Source of the DNA: G963674835 sp963674835 | GTDB lineage: Bacteria; Planctomycetota; Planctomycetia; Pirellulales; Thermoguttaceae | Reading direction: 5' to 3' | Assembly: GCA_963674835.2 (NCBI GenBank) | Contig: CAXXKC010000001.1 | Coordinates: 682,001 to 746,000 of the forward strand | DNA: 64,000 nucleotides | Shown: positions 1 to 8,725 of the stretch, in pieces | Layout: each line of letters begins with the position of its first letter | Numbering within the stretch: position 1 is the first letter of the stretch | The notes under the pieces: generated by a model | What the model was told of the DNA's origin: nothing | Databases searched by the model: none | The model's input: the letters and a program-made list of their open reading frames with translations, nothing else | Made by a program: the position numbers and the translations under genes

Positions 1-121
1 TGGAGGTGTGAGCTTGCGGAGCGAGGGCGGATGCCGGCCGCAGGCTTGATGCGTTGACGCTCACGGAAGGTGCCGCTGGATCTGTTTCGGCGGCAGTCTC
101 GTTTGACAACCGGAGCGACCT

Positions 122-556
122 ATGCGGCTACAGACAGAACGGGTAGACGCGGCCAAGCCAAGGGTGCGAGAGGGCCGCGGGTTTGTCGCCTTGGTGGTGC
201 GCGGCGACTACCTATCGCTCAACGAGGGCCCGGCGCCAGTCGACCAGAAACTGGACGGAAATCACGCGGTGTTGTTTGAACACCGATCTTCGGCGGCCAT
301 GTGGGCGGTGCTTTCGGCGTGGGACGATCTGGCGGCCGGCAAAACGCCACGGATGTACCAGATCCGGCCGGTGCGCTATCGGGACGCGACCGAGGCGTAC
401 GATTTGAAGATCGTCGAAGGCCCGATCCAATGTGTTTTGGGCGGCGCCATTCAGGCCGGTCAGTTTTGGATTCCGGCTTTGGGATTGGAGAAGCCGGGGA
501 GCACGATCATGACGCGTCCCCAAGAGGCCGGGCATCAGAGGCAGCCTCGGCGATGA
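122..556 (+). CDS. Hypothetical protein, 144 aa
   Basis: I do not recognise this protein. The frame opens just after an in-frame TGA at 104-106, and ATG 122 is the first good start, with only a weak GGAG-like ribosome site upstream. It has no signal peptide, membrane segment or nucleotide-binding motif that I can see. The body is of mixed composition with several Trp and Tyr residues, and the last 15 residues are basic and polar, as in a disordered tail. The next gene lies on the other strand and converges on it. The opposite strand also carries an overlapping open frame, so codon-use analysis is needed to be sure this is the coding one. Function unknown. Confidence 0.45.
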   Translation: MRLQTERVDAAKPRVREGRGFVALVVRGDYLSLNEGPAPVDQKLDGNHAVLFEHRSSAAMWAVLSAWDDLAAGKTPRMYQIRPVRYRDATEAYDLKIVEGPIQCVLGGAIQAGQFWIPALGLEKPGSTIMTRPQEAGHQRQPRR

Positions 557-662
557 TGATGCGGCCCGCACCGTTATCGGCTAGTGCGTGTCGCACATGA
601 CGGTGGCGTTCGTGGCGGAGCGTTTCTGCGGTTTCAAAAGCTCCGGCTGCGCCGAATGCGGC

Positions 663-1556
663 CTAGTTGGCCTTCGCGGCGGCCGGCTCTCTGCCGTCTT
701 CGAGTACCTGGGCCAGCGGGTCTTTCTCCATAAGATGCTGGAAGCTGTTGCCTACGAGCGTTCCAAGGTCGAAGGGGAACTTGCGCTGGCGGGAGAGGTC
801 GGCCGCGCGCCGAGCGAGCTGATCGCTGCTGAGGCGTGCCTGACGCGGCAGTGCGACGAGGATCTCGTTTCCGACGTAGGGGACGGGAAAGAGGTAGACA
901 TCGTCGAAAACGTCCTGGTAGGTGCGAACCATGGCGTCGTGAAGGCGATTGGAGCCACGATCCCAGATGTTCCCGACCAGCGCGCCACCCGGAGTGATGG
1001 CTCGCCGAGTGAGGCGGAGAAACTCGCGAGTGGTGAGTTGATAGGGCACGCTGTCGCGGTCGAAGGCGTCGAGGAAGATCAGGTCGTACGGATCGCGGCA
1101 GTTGGCAATGAAGCGGCGGCCGTCGTCGATGAAGACGTGCATCTTCGGATCTTCACGAAAGCCGAAGTACTGTTTCGCCACGTCGAATACACCGCCGTCG
1201 ATTTCCACGACGTCGATCGTAAGATCGGGCCAGTGTTTGCGGAGGAACATCGGGATGGTACCGCCGCCGAGACCGACGATGAGCACACGGCGCGGCTGCT
1301 GGCAGAAGATGAATCCGGAGAGAATTGCCCGGGTGTATGGTAACTCGAGATGATCGGGATCGCCGAGTTTGACGACGCTCTGGCGTGCGCCGTTGCGTTC
1401 GAAGCGGAGGGTGCGGAGGCCCTGGCTGTCTTCCGTGACAAAGATAGTGTTGTATTTCGACGTGCGCTGGCAGAGTTCCCGCTGGCGATCACCGGCCAGA
1501 AACGCCGTGCCGATGGCGGCGAGCAGTGCGACGAAGACGATCTTGCGGACGACCAT
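663..1556 (-). CDS. Spermidine-synthase-like SAM-dependent methyltransferase fold protein
   Basis: The 297-residue protein has a class I SAM-binding fold of the spermidine synthase type. The glycine-rich loop LIVGLGGGTIPMFL is followed by an acidic strand end, VDVVEIDG, and then DDGRRF, YDLIFLDAFD and VPYQLTTREF, all typical of membrane-attached spermidine-synthase-like proteins. One hydrophobic N-terminal segment (VFVALLAAIGTAFLAG) is a signal anchor, so the domain probably sits outside the cytoplasmic membrane or attached to it. I chose ATG 1556 because GGGGGAG lies nine bases upstream; an ATG at 1580 in the same frame lacks such a site. It follows the large secreted-protein gene on the same strand after 89 bases. 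Whether it makes polyamines is unknown; many relatives are uncharacterised. Confidence 0.8.
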   Translation of the reverse strand: MVVRKIVFVALLAAIGTAFLAGDRQRELCQRTSKYNTIFVTEDSQGLRTLRFERNGARQSVVKLGDPDHLELPYTRAILSGFIFCQQPRRVLIVGLGGGTIPMFLRKHWPDLTIDVVEIDGGVFDVAKQYFGFREDPKMHVFIDDGRRFIANCRDPYDLIFLDAFDRDSVPYQLTTREFLRLTRRAITPGGALVGNIWDRGSNRLHDAMVRTYQDVFDDVYLFPVPYVGNEILVALPRQARLSSDQLARRAADLSRQRKFPFDLGTLVGNSFQHLMEKDPLAQVLEDGREPAAAKAN

Positions 1557-1645
1557 GACAGGAAACTCCCCCGGGGACATGCCACTATGGGACTATTGTC
1601 GCTTGGGGGAGATGGCCATGCAAGATGGCAGGCGATCGGTACAGG

Positions 1646-3994
1646 TCAGTTGGCGGCCGGCGGAACAGCCAACTCAGGTACCGGGATCGCCGGGACGGCG
1701 GCGGCGACGTGTGGGCGGACCGTGACGGGGATGGGGTTGGCCGCGGCACCGTCGCCACGGAGAACGACGAGCTCGGCCGGGGTTTCGACGGCCAAGGGCA
1801 GTTCGGGCAGCTTCAGCTTGACGCCGAGGTCGTACCAGCCGAGGATTTCGGCATCCATCTCGATGCCGCCCATGCTGATGAGGACCTTGCCGGGCTCGGG
1901 GCCGAAGCCTTCGCCGGCCAGGAGGATCTCGCCGCCGGATTCGGGCTGGGTGGGATCGGCTTCGAAGGCGGCCGGATCGACCGGCAGGATGTCGGCAGGG
2001 GCCAGGGCGGCGCCGTTATTGGCCAGCGAGGTCTCGGAGATCTCACGGTTGGCATCGACCAGCACGTGGAGCGTGGCGAAGGGGATCGGTTTGCCGGCGT
2101 CGTCGAGCTTCATCTGGTAGACCTCGAACGGCAGGCGGATATCGACGGACTGGATGTCGCCGGTCTCGACTGCGGTGACGCGCACGCCGGCCTGGGGCAG
2201 ACCCTCGCGGAGCTTGCCATCGTCGGAAGCAATCAGCGTTACGTTGAACGGATGCTGGATGGGCTTATCGCTGTTGTTGCGGAACCAGACGCGGTAGCGA
2301 GGGCCCAGTTTCTCCTCGGGATGGCCCGGATCGACGAACCGTACGGCCAACAGTTGCAGATCGAATTGCTCGGGCTCGACCGCAACTCGGGCGACATCGA
2401 CCCAGGTTCCGCTGGCCACGGCAGGCAGCGGCGCCCAGACGGGAGGCTCGTAGTAAACCCACACGGGCGCAACAGTGTAGATCACGGGGCGGCACCAGAT
2501 GGGTCGCGGGTCCCAGAAGGGATTCGGACGGTAGTACCAGGACCAGTTCACCCAGGGCGTCCATCGCGGATACCAGCAGGAGCTGGCGTACCACGAGGGG
2601 CCGAAGTAGCTGAACTCGAGGCACCCACTGTAGTACAGCGGATTGACGAGGCCAAAGAAGAAATAGCTGGAGTGATTATGGATGTGATGAAAGCCGGGAT
2701 GGGGGTGCCCGGGGCCGCCGTGATTAGGACCGTGATCGGGTCGAAAGGCATGTCCGTCGTTGACGTGCTTGTGCAGGTCGAGCCGGCGGGCAACGTCGCC
2801 TTTGCCGGCTGCCTTGTACTGATCGGCCAGTTTGACGCGTTCGGCCATTTTGCCCTTGATGACCGGATCGAGCTGGCCTTTGCGCAGCCGGTCGGGAAAG
2901 TTCGCTCGGGACGTGCCGACCCGGCTGGGGGTCTCGGTGCCGCGAGGGCGCAAGGTCATGGTTCCTTGGCGGCTGAATCCGGGGTCTGAGATGGTACGGT
3001 CGCGACTGCCAGGATTGGTGTGTGTGATGCTTCCGGTGCCGGGGCGATTGTTGAGGGGCGCATCGGAACGCGATCGAAGGGTCGTCGGCGTGTGGCTGGA
3101 AGGACCGGCTGCGCCGACGGGGGACGGGCCGCGGCTAGCTCGAGTCGCGTCGCTGAGTCGCCTGCGGACGGCGTCGATACCCGATCCTGACGGTGCGGCA
3201 GGCTGAACCGACGATCGCAAGTTCATCGGGCTGCTGCCGATCGACGAGTTTCGCGGGCTTTGCCCGACGGCCGACGTCTGCTGGGCACCCGACCTCGGAG
3301 TGGCAAGGCGTTCGGGAAACACGACCGACGAGGACCCGGCGGAAGGGCGGGTTGGAGTCGTCGTGCTCGACATGCGCGAGGGGAATGTGCGCTGAGGCGT
3401 TGCGGCGGTTGTGGCTGGTGTCTGGTGGGCCGGTGTGAAGGTTCGATTGGCCAGGTTTCCGCCTGCGGGAGTCAGGCTGCGGAACCGCGATTGGGTGTCG
3501 ATCGACGATGGAGGTGGAACGGTTCGCGTCGAGCCGACCTGGGGCTGTACGCTGCGGAGGATGGACGATGGTTGAGTCGGGGCTCTGGACGCGGTCGACG
3601 GGCCGACGTTGGGGCGGTAGGTTGTCGCGGGCTGAGTTCGTGGCGTCGACGACAAGGTCGGCTGTCTGGTGATTCTCGGTGAAGGCGTGTAGGATCGCGA
3701 TTGGACGGCACCGCGCGATGAAGGATAGCTGGGGGCTGATGCGCGGGTGCCACGGCTGATCGTGGGAGACGGTCGTGAGGAGGGTGAACTGCGGGCAGGG
3801 GTGAAAGATCGCGTCGAACTGGAGCCCCGCCAGGACGATGCACTGCTTCGTGAGTGAGAACCTGAGCTCCCGCCGCCTCTGGACCGGTGCTGGGCGTCTG
3901 CGGGAATCGCGACGCTCAGCGCGGCGAGCATTGCAAGCATGCTGATTAGCGGTGAAGGAACGAACCGGCGTAGATGTGTCTCCCCCTGGAACAT
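1646..3994 (-). CDS. Large secreted protein: Ser/Arg/Pro-rich region, Trp/Tyr-rich segment, CARDB-like and IPT/TIG-like domains
   Basis: The protein has 782 residues and an N-terminal signal peptide (LISMLAMLAALSVAIPADA). After it come roughly 400 residues very rich in Ser, Arg, Pro and Thr, which look disordered. Next is a basic helix-like piece, a His/Gly/Pro stretch near residue 420, and an unusual segment near residues 440-520 with dense Trp, Tyr and Pro. The C-terminal third is globular. A CARDB-like beta domain contains FDLQLLAVRF, YRVWFRNNSDKPI and TLHVLVDANREI. An IPT/TIG-like domain follows, beginning GGEILLAGEGFGPEPGKV. I chose ATG 3994 because GGGAGG sits seven bases upstream; ATG 4009 lacks a site. 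A cell-surface or matrix role is inference. Confidence 0.8.
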   Translation of the reverse strand: MFQGETHLRRFVPSPLISMLAMLAALSVAIPADAQHRSRGGGSSGSHSRSSASSWRGSSSTRSFTPARSSPSSRPSPTISRGTRASAPSYPSSRGAVQSRSYTPSPRITRQPTLSSTPRTQPATTYRPNVGPSTASRAPTQPSSILRSVQPQVGSTRTVPPPSSIDTQSRFRSLTPAGGNLANRTFTPAHQTPATTAATPQRTFPSRMSSTTTPTRPSAGSSSVVFPERLATPRSGAQQTSAVGQSPRNSSIGSSPMNLRSSVQPAAPSGSGIDAVRRRLSDATRASRGPSPVGAAGPSSHTPTTLRSRSDAPLNNRPGTGSITHTNPGSRDRTISDPGFSRQGTMTLRPRGTETPSRVGTSRANFPDRLRKGQLDPVIKGKMAERVKLADQYKAAGKGDVARRLDLHKHVNDGHAFRPDHGPNHGGPGHPHPGFHHIHNHSSYFFFGLVNPLYYSGCLEFSYFGPSWYASSCWYPRWTPWVNWSWYYRPNPFWDPRPIWCRPVIYTVAPVWVYYEPPVWAPLPAVASGTWVDVARVAVEPEQFDLQLLAVRFVDPGHPEEKLGPRYRVWFRNNSDKPIQHPFNVTLIASDDGKLREGLPQAGVRVTAVETGDIQSVDIRLPFEVYQMKLDDAGKPIPFATLHVLVDANREISETSLANNGAALAPADILPVDPAAFEADPTQPESGGEILLAGEGFGPEPGKVLISMGGIEMDAEILGWYDLGVKLKLPELPLAVETPAELVVLRGDGAAANPIPVTVRPHVAAAVPAIPVPELAVPPAAN

Positions 3995-4136
3995 CGCTCT
4001 GCCTCCCATGAACGTGTTTGAAGTCCTTTGCCCAAGGGGTTTGGAACAAAGGGCGTGCCGCGTTGCACGAGGCGCGGCCGCGGTTAGCAGAGAGTCGCAC
4101 GTAAGTTATTTATTTTGATCGCTTTGTGTTGTGTGC

Positions 4137-4166
4137 ATTATATCGTGGACGGACGCGACGGGTGAA
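4137..4166 (-). promoter_or_regulatory. Sigma70-like promoter for the large secreted protein gene
   Basis: On the minus strand TTCACC (4161-4166) and a perfect TATAAT (4137-4142) are separated by 18 bases. Transcription would start near 4130, giving a leader of about 135 bases before ATG 3994. The -10 box is strong and the -35 box is weak. Confidence 0.45.
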
Positions 4167-4287
4167 AGAAATGTTCGAAAAGTGTCGTCATAGTGATTGA
4201 AAACAGTCGGAATGACGACATATTCTTTGCCAGCGTTTGGACGGCTGGCAGCGGTGGCCGGCCACGGAGGGACGAGGGAGAGTCGGC

Positions 4288-4315
4288 TTCTCAAACATGT
4301 GAAAAGGGCTATACT
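4288..4315 (+). promoter_or_regulatory. Sigma70-like promoter for the 4387-mfd pair
   Basis: TTCTCA (4288-4293) and TATACT (4310-4315) are separated by 16 bases and lie about 70 bases before the start at 4387. This is the only good -10 box in the region on this strand, and it would serve both the charged protein and the coupled mfd gene. Confidence 0.4.
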
Positions 4316-4386
4316 ACCGTAAATCGTTATGTGAATTGTTGTATTGTGGTCAGTAGTGGACCCTATTTGCGGGTGTGTTTCGAGGT

Positions 4387-5367
4387 ATGAGCGAAGAGAA
4401 CAAACCGGATCCTTGGGCGTCGTTGGCATCAGATCTGGGGGTTGACGTGCCTGCCCAGCAGCCACAGGCTCGACACCCTGATGAGGGAACCGACGCGGCG
4501 CCGAAGCCCAGGCCGGCGGTGAAGGCAAAACAGGCGTCTCGGGCGCCGGCGCCTCAGAAATCGGCCTCCGAGTGGTATCGGCTGGCGAACGATTTGGGCG
4601 TGGACGTTCCGCAGGAGGCGATCGAGCCCGAGCCACCGGCGCCTGCGCCCCCGGCCAAGTCGTGGGCGCTGGAGGAAGAGTGCGTGCTGGCCGAGGTCGT
4701 GGAGGAGGTCACGGAGACCAACGACTCGGAAGGCAGCGAGGCTGACGTCGAGATTTCGGCGGAGCGGCCGGAGCAATCGGAACAAGGGGAGAAGAAGCTT
4801 CGCAAACGGCGGAAGCGACGCCGGAAGCCCCGCAGCTCTGAGGACGCTGGTCGCGGGGCAGAACCGTCGGAGGCTTCCGGGCAACCGATCGAGTCGTCGG
4901 AGTTGGCGGAGCTGGTCGAGTTGGCCGAAGAGTCGGAAGACGAGACCGTGGAGCTGATCGGGTCCGATTCGAACACTGAGGCAAGCCCGGAAGAGACGGA
5001 GCGACCTCGACCGAAGCGGCGCCGGCGGCGCCGTTCGGGGCGGAAGAAGTCGGACAGTGCGGGCGAGCAAGAAGGCAGCACGGCTGCCAGCCAGGGAAGG
5101 TCGGAAGAAGCCGCGGCGGAGAGCGACGATCTGGACGACCTGGAAGATGGTGATGACGAGTCGCCGGAGGCCCGTGGTCCGCGGGAGCGGAGACACGAGA
5201 AGCTGAAGGCAATGCACCGCGGCATTCCAAGTTGGCGTGAGGCGATCGACGTGGTGATCGCAACCAACATGGAATCGCGGTCGAAGCATCCGGATCGCGG
5301 CGGATACTCACGGCCGCGTGGAGGCCGCAATCGCAACGGCCGCGAGAAGCCTTCGTCCGAGAAGTAA
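4387..5367 (+). CDS. Highly charged protein with two LGVD repeats, coupled to mfd
   Basis: This 326-residue protein is dominated by acidic stretches and by Arg/Lys clusters such as KLRKRRKRRRK and PKRRRRRR. Near the N-terminus are two copies of a short motif: DPWASLASDLGVDVP and SEWYRLANDLGVDVP. The C-terminus has an ordered block (KAMHRGIPSWREAIDVVIA) followed by an Arg/Gly-rich tail. The basic clusters and RG tail suggest nucleic-acid or ribosome binding, but no catalytic domain is visible. A GTG at 4375 is a possible earlier start; ATG 4387 begins the conserved-looking MSEENKPDPW. Its TAA stop shares a base with the mfd start (TAATG), so the two genes are translationally coupled. A role alongside Mfd is inference. 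Confidence 0.75.
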   Translation: MSEENKPDPWASLASDLGVDVPAQQPQARHPDEGTDAAPKPRPAVKAKQASRAPAPQKSASEWYRLANDLGVDVPQEAIEPEPPAPAPPAKSWALEEECVLAEVVEEVTETNDSEGSEADVEISAERPEQSEQGEKKLRKRRKRRRKPRSSEDAGRGAEPSEASGQPIESSELAELVELAEESEDETVELIGSDSNTEASPEETERPRPKRRRRRRSGRKKSDSAGEQEGSTAASQGRSEEAAAESDDLDDLEDGDDESPEARGPRERRHEKLKAMHRGIPSWREAIDVVIATNMESRSKHPDRGGYSRPRGGRNRNGREKPSSEK

Positions 5368-8300
5368 TGGCACTTGCGGAACCTGCGGCACGCGCCGCCG
5401 ACCAGTTGCTGGAACTGGCCGGACGGCTGGAGCAGCATGACGGCTTCGTCGAGGTGATCGCCAGCCTCAGAGCAGGCCATGCGGCTGCTTTGGACGGAGT
5501 CTGGGGATCTTCTTGCGCGCTGGCGGCCGCGACCCTGGGACGACATGCACCGGCAACGGTTGTGGTCGTGTGCGCTCAGGCGGATGAGGCGGACGACTTT
5601 CTCGACGATTTCGCGTTGTTCAGCCGGATGGCGGCGGAGAAGTTTCCGGCCCGGGAGTCTTTGGCCGGCGACCGGGTGTTGTACGACGAGGCCTGGGGGG
5701 ATCGGCTGCGGCTGCTGAAGTTGCTGCAGCGAGGGCGGGCGGCAAGCGAGAGGCCGGGGCCTGTTCTGGCAGATGCGAAGTGCGGGACCGCTGCCAGCGA
5801 CGGGTGTCCGCAGGTCATCGTTACCAGCATCCAGGCACTTCTGCAGCCCGTGCCGAGTCCCGAGGCGCTTGCCCGACATAGCCGCACGGTTCAGGTGGGC
5901 GACGAGGTCGACGGGCAGCGTTTGGCGGCGTGGCTGGTGGCGGCTGGTTTTCAGCGGATGCCGGCGGTGGAGTTGCCGGGCGAATTCTCGCTGCGAGGGG
6001 GTATCTTCGACGTCTTTGCCCTGGACTGGGAGTGGCCGGTCCGGATCGAGCTGTTTGGGGACCAGGTGGAGTCGATTCGACGGTTCGAGGTCTCGACGCA
6101 GCGGAGCCTGGAAACGCTCGAAGCGATCGAGCTGTCGCTGTTGGCGGCGCAGTGGGAGGACCATGCCCACCTGGCAGATCATTTGCCGCCCGATAGTTGG
6201 TTCATGCTGGTGGAGCCGACCGAGATCAGCGAGGAGGGGCGGCACTGCCTGGAGCGACTGGATGAGCCCCAGACGATGCACGGGATGGACGCGGTGCTGG
6301 CGCGGGTGACCGATTTCCCGTCGATCACGGCGTCGGCGGTGGCCGCCACGTCGATGGAAGCGACGTGCCGATTGAAGATCGAATCGGTCGAGCGGTTCAG
6401 TGGCGACATCGGCAAGGTGCGGGAAGAACTCGACGCGACGGGGGCGAGGCAGGACGTGTTTGTCGTGTGCCAGACGGAGGCCGAGGTGCAGCGTCTGGTC
6501 GAGCTATTCAGCACGACCGAGCTGGCGAGGCAGGGCCGGCTTCATTTTCCGCTGGGGAACCTCAAGAGCGGTTTCCGGCTGGTGCCGGAGCAGATCGCGC
6601 TGGTCAGCAGCAGCGAGTTGTTTCACCGCACCGACCTGCGGCGATCGTTGCCGCGGCGGCGGTTGTCGAAGGCAATCGACAGCTTCATGGACCTGCGCGA
6701 AGGGGACCTGGTGGTCCATGTGGGCCATGGGATTGCGCGGTACCGGGGGATGTCGCTTCTGGAGAAGGAACAGCAGGTCGAGGAGCATCTGCTGCTGGAA
6801 TTCTACGGCGGCACGAAGCTATATGTGCCCAGCTCGAAGATCGGCCTGGTACAGAAGTACGTGGGCGGGACGAAGCACCGGCCGACCCTGGCAAAGCTTG
6901 GCGGGCGCGTGTGGCACCGGCAGCGCAAGGCGGTGGAAGAGGCGGTATCCGACCTGGCGGCGGAGATGTTGGAGTTGCAGGCGGCCCGATCGGCACGGCC
7001 GGGCATTCGCTTTCCGGACGACTCGGCGTGGCAGCGGGAGTTCGACGCCTCGTTTCCCTACCAGGAGACGGACGATCAACTGGTGACGATCGAGGCAATC
7101 AAGAACGACATGCTGTCGCCGCGGCCGATGGACCGGCTGCTTTGCGGGGACGTCGGCTTCGGCAAGACGGAACTGGCGATGCGTGCGACGTTCAAGGCGG
7201 TGGACGCGGGCTACCAGGTGGGCATCCTGGTGCCGACGACGATTCTGGCCGAGCAGCATTCCCGCACGTTTTCGGCGAGGATGGCCGAGTTCCCCTTCGA
7301 GATTGCGACGCTGTCGCGATTCGCAACGCGGAAGCAGCAGGCGGAGATCATCGAGCGGTTGGCCAGCGGCGCGATCGACGTGGTGATCGGCACGCATCGA
7401 TTGGCGCAGGCGGACGTGCGATTCCATAATCTGGGGCTGGTGATTCTGGACGAAGAGCAACGGTTTGGCGTCGAGGTCAAGGAGCGATTGAAGGCGCTGC
7501 GGCGGATTGTCGACGTATTGACGATGACGGCGACGCCGATCCCGCGCACGTTGCATATGGCCTTGCTGGGGTTGCGGGACATTTCCAACCTGTTGACGCC
7601 GCCGGAGGACCGTCTGGCCGTGCAGACGCACGTGACGCGGTTCGACGCCACGATTATCCGCGGTGCCGTGCTGCGGGAATTGAACCGCAACGGCCAGATC
7701 TTCTTCGTGCACAACCGCGTGGCCGACATCGAGCAGGTGGCCTCGCGGCTGCAGCGGATCGTGCCGGAGGCGACCCTGCAAATCGGCCACGCCCAGATGC
7801 CCGAGCACGAGTTGGAACGGGTGATGCTGGATTTTGTGGACCACCGGTTCGACATTCTGCTAAGCACCACGATCGTGGAGAGCGGCCTGGACATTCCCAA
7901 TGCCAACACGATCTTCATCGACGAGGCGGACCGCTACGGCCTGGCTGATCTGCACCAGTTGCGCGGCCGGGTGGGCCGTTACAAGCATCGGGCGTATTGC
8001 TATTTGCTGGTCGATCCGAACAAGTACATCGCGCCGAATGCGGCGAAGCGGCTGCGGGCGATCGAGGAGTTCAGTGAGTTGGGGGCAGGGTTTGCCGTGG
8101 CCATGCGGGATCTGGAGATCCGGGGGGCCGGCAATATCCTGGGGACCCAGCAGAGCGGGCATATTGCGCTGGTTGGGTACGAGCTGTACTGCGAGTTGCT
8201 GGAAAGCGCGGTGCGGCGGCTGAGGCAGTTGCCACCGAAGACGTCGATCGAAGTGGACGTGGATTTGCCGGGCGAGGCCTATTTGCCGCGGAAATACGTG

Positions 8301-8663
8301 CCCGACCTGCGGTTGAAGACCGACCTGTACCGGCGGCTGGCACGGGTGTCGAACTTCGCGGAGCTGGCAGACTTCGCGGCGGAGATGGAGGATCGGTTTG
8401 GGGCCCCGCCGCCGCCTGTGGAGCATCTGTTGGCGCTGTCGGAGCTGCGGATTCTGGCCCACCAATGGCAGATTCACTCCATTCGCATGGAGGGTCCGTA
8501 CGTGGTTTTCGGGTATGCCTCGAAGCGGCTCATCCGGCAGTTGGCCGAACGCGAAGGAGGCCAACTGCGAATCGTTGACGAGCAGAGCGCGTATCTGCTG
8601 GTTGGCGCGGAAGTTAAGACACCAGATGAGATTCTGGCCCGGACAAAATCGCTGTTGCAGTAG
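5367..8663 (+). CDS. mfd: Transcription-repair coupling factor Mfd
   Basis: Mfd is the ATP-driven DNA translocase that removes RNA polymerase stalled at lesions and recruits UvrA for nucleotide-excision repair. The protein is 1098 residues, close to the family norm. Domains run in the usual order. The N-terminal UvrB-like region includes GEFSLRGGIFDVF. The RNA-polymerase-interacting CarD-like domain lies near residues 440-500 (LREGDLVVHVGHGIARYRG). The superfamily 2 helicase core has Walker A GDVGFGKTE near residue 595, DEEQ near 695, TMTATPIPRTLHM, and the RecG-type TRG segment HQLRGRVGRYKHRAYCYLL. A C-terminal TRCF domain closes it. The start overlaps the stop of the upstream charged-protein gene by one base. 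Confidence 0.97.
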   Translation: MALAEPAARAADQLLELAGRLEQHDGFVEVIASLRAGHAAALDGVWGSSCALAAATLGRHAPATVVVVCAQADEADDFLDDFALFSRMAAEKFPARESLAGDRVLYDEAWGDRLRLLKLLQRGRAASERPGPVLADAKCGTAASDGCPQVIVTSIQALLQPVPSPEALARHSRTVQVGDEVDGQRLAAWLVAAGFQRMPAVELPGEFSLRGGIFDVFALDWEWPVRIELFGDQVESIRRFEVSTQRSLETLEAIELSLLAAQWEDHAHLADHLPPDSWFMLVEPTEISEEGRHCLERLDEPQTMHGMDAVLARVTDFPSITASAVAATSMEATCRLKIESVERFSGDIGKVREELDATGARQDVFVVCQTEAEVQRLVELFSTTELARQGRLHFPLGNLKSGFRLVPEQIALVSSSELFHRTDLRRSLPRRRLSKAIDSFMDLREGDLVVHVGHGIARYRGMSLLEKEQQVEEHLLLEFYGGTKLYVPSSKIGLVQKYVGGTKHRPTLAKLGGRVWHRQRKAVEEAVSDLAAEMLELQAARSARPGIRFPDDSAWQREFDASFPYQETDDQLVTIEAIKNDMLSPRPMDRLLCGDVGFGKTELAMRATFKAVDAGYQVGILVPTTILAEQHSRTFSARMAEFPFEIATLSRFATRKQQAEIIERLASGAIDVVIGTHRLAQADVRFHNLGLVILDEEQRFGVEVKERLKALRRIVDVLTMTATPIPRTLHMALLGLRDISNLLTPPEDRLAVQTHVTRFDATIIRGAVLRELNRNGQIFFVHNRVADIEQVASRLQRIVPEATLQIGHAQMPEHELERVMLDFVDHRFDILLSTTIVESGLDIPNANTIFIDEADRYGLADLHQLRGRVGRYKHRAYCYLLVDPNKYIAPNAAKRLRAIEEFSELGAGFAVAMRDLEIRGAGNILGTQQSGHIALVGYELYCELLESAVRRLRQLPPKTSIEVDVDLPGEAYLPRKYVPDLRLKTDLYRRLARVSNFAELADFAAEMEDRFGAPPPPVEHLLALSELRILAHQWQIHSIRMEGPYVVFGYASKRLIRQLAEREGGQLRIVDEQSAYLLVGAEVKTPDEILARTKSLLQ

Positions 8664-8684
8664 GCACGGGGGTCTCACTATAAT
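8655..8684 (+). promoter_or_regulatory. Sigma70-like promoter for the parvulin gene
   Basis: TTGCAG (8655-8660) overlaps the end of mfd, and a perfect TATAAT (8679-8684) follows after 18 bases. Transcription near 8691 gives a short leader to the GTG start at 8726. Confidence 0.5.
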
Positions 8685-8725
8685 CCGCCGTTCTCCAGCG
8701 AAACCCCTTGCCGGAACTAGTTCTC

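Larger units (their letters stand above)
3995..4386. other. Divergent intergenic region, 392 bp
   Basis: This AT-richer stretch separates the divergent genes starting at 3994 (minus) and 4387 (plus). It contains one candidate promoter in each direction, listed separately. Short open frames here have no convincing ribosome sites or protein-like composition, so I call no gene. Confidence 0.6.

Noticed and set aside
1625..2989. Long plus-strand open frame opposite the secreted-protein gene
   Set aside because: It mirrors a GC-rich coding strand. The minus-strand frame has a signal peptide, domains and a ribosome site, and this one has none.
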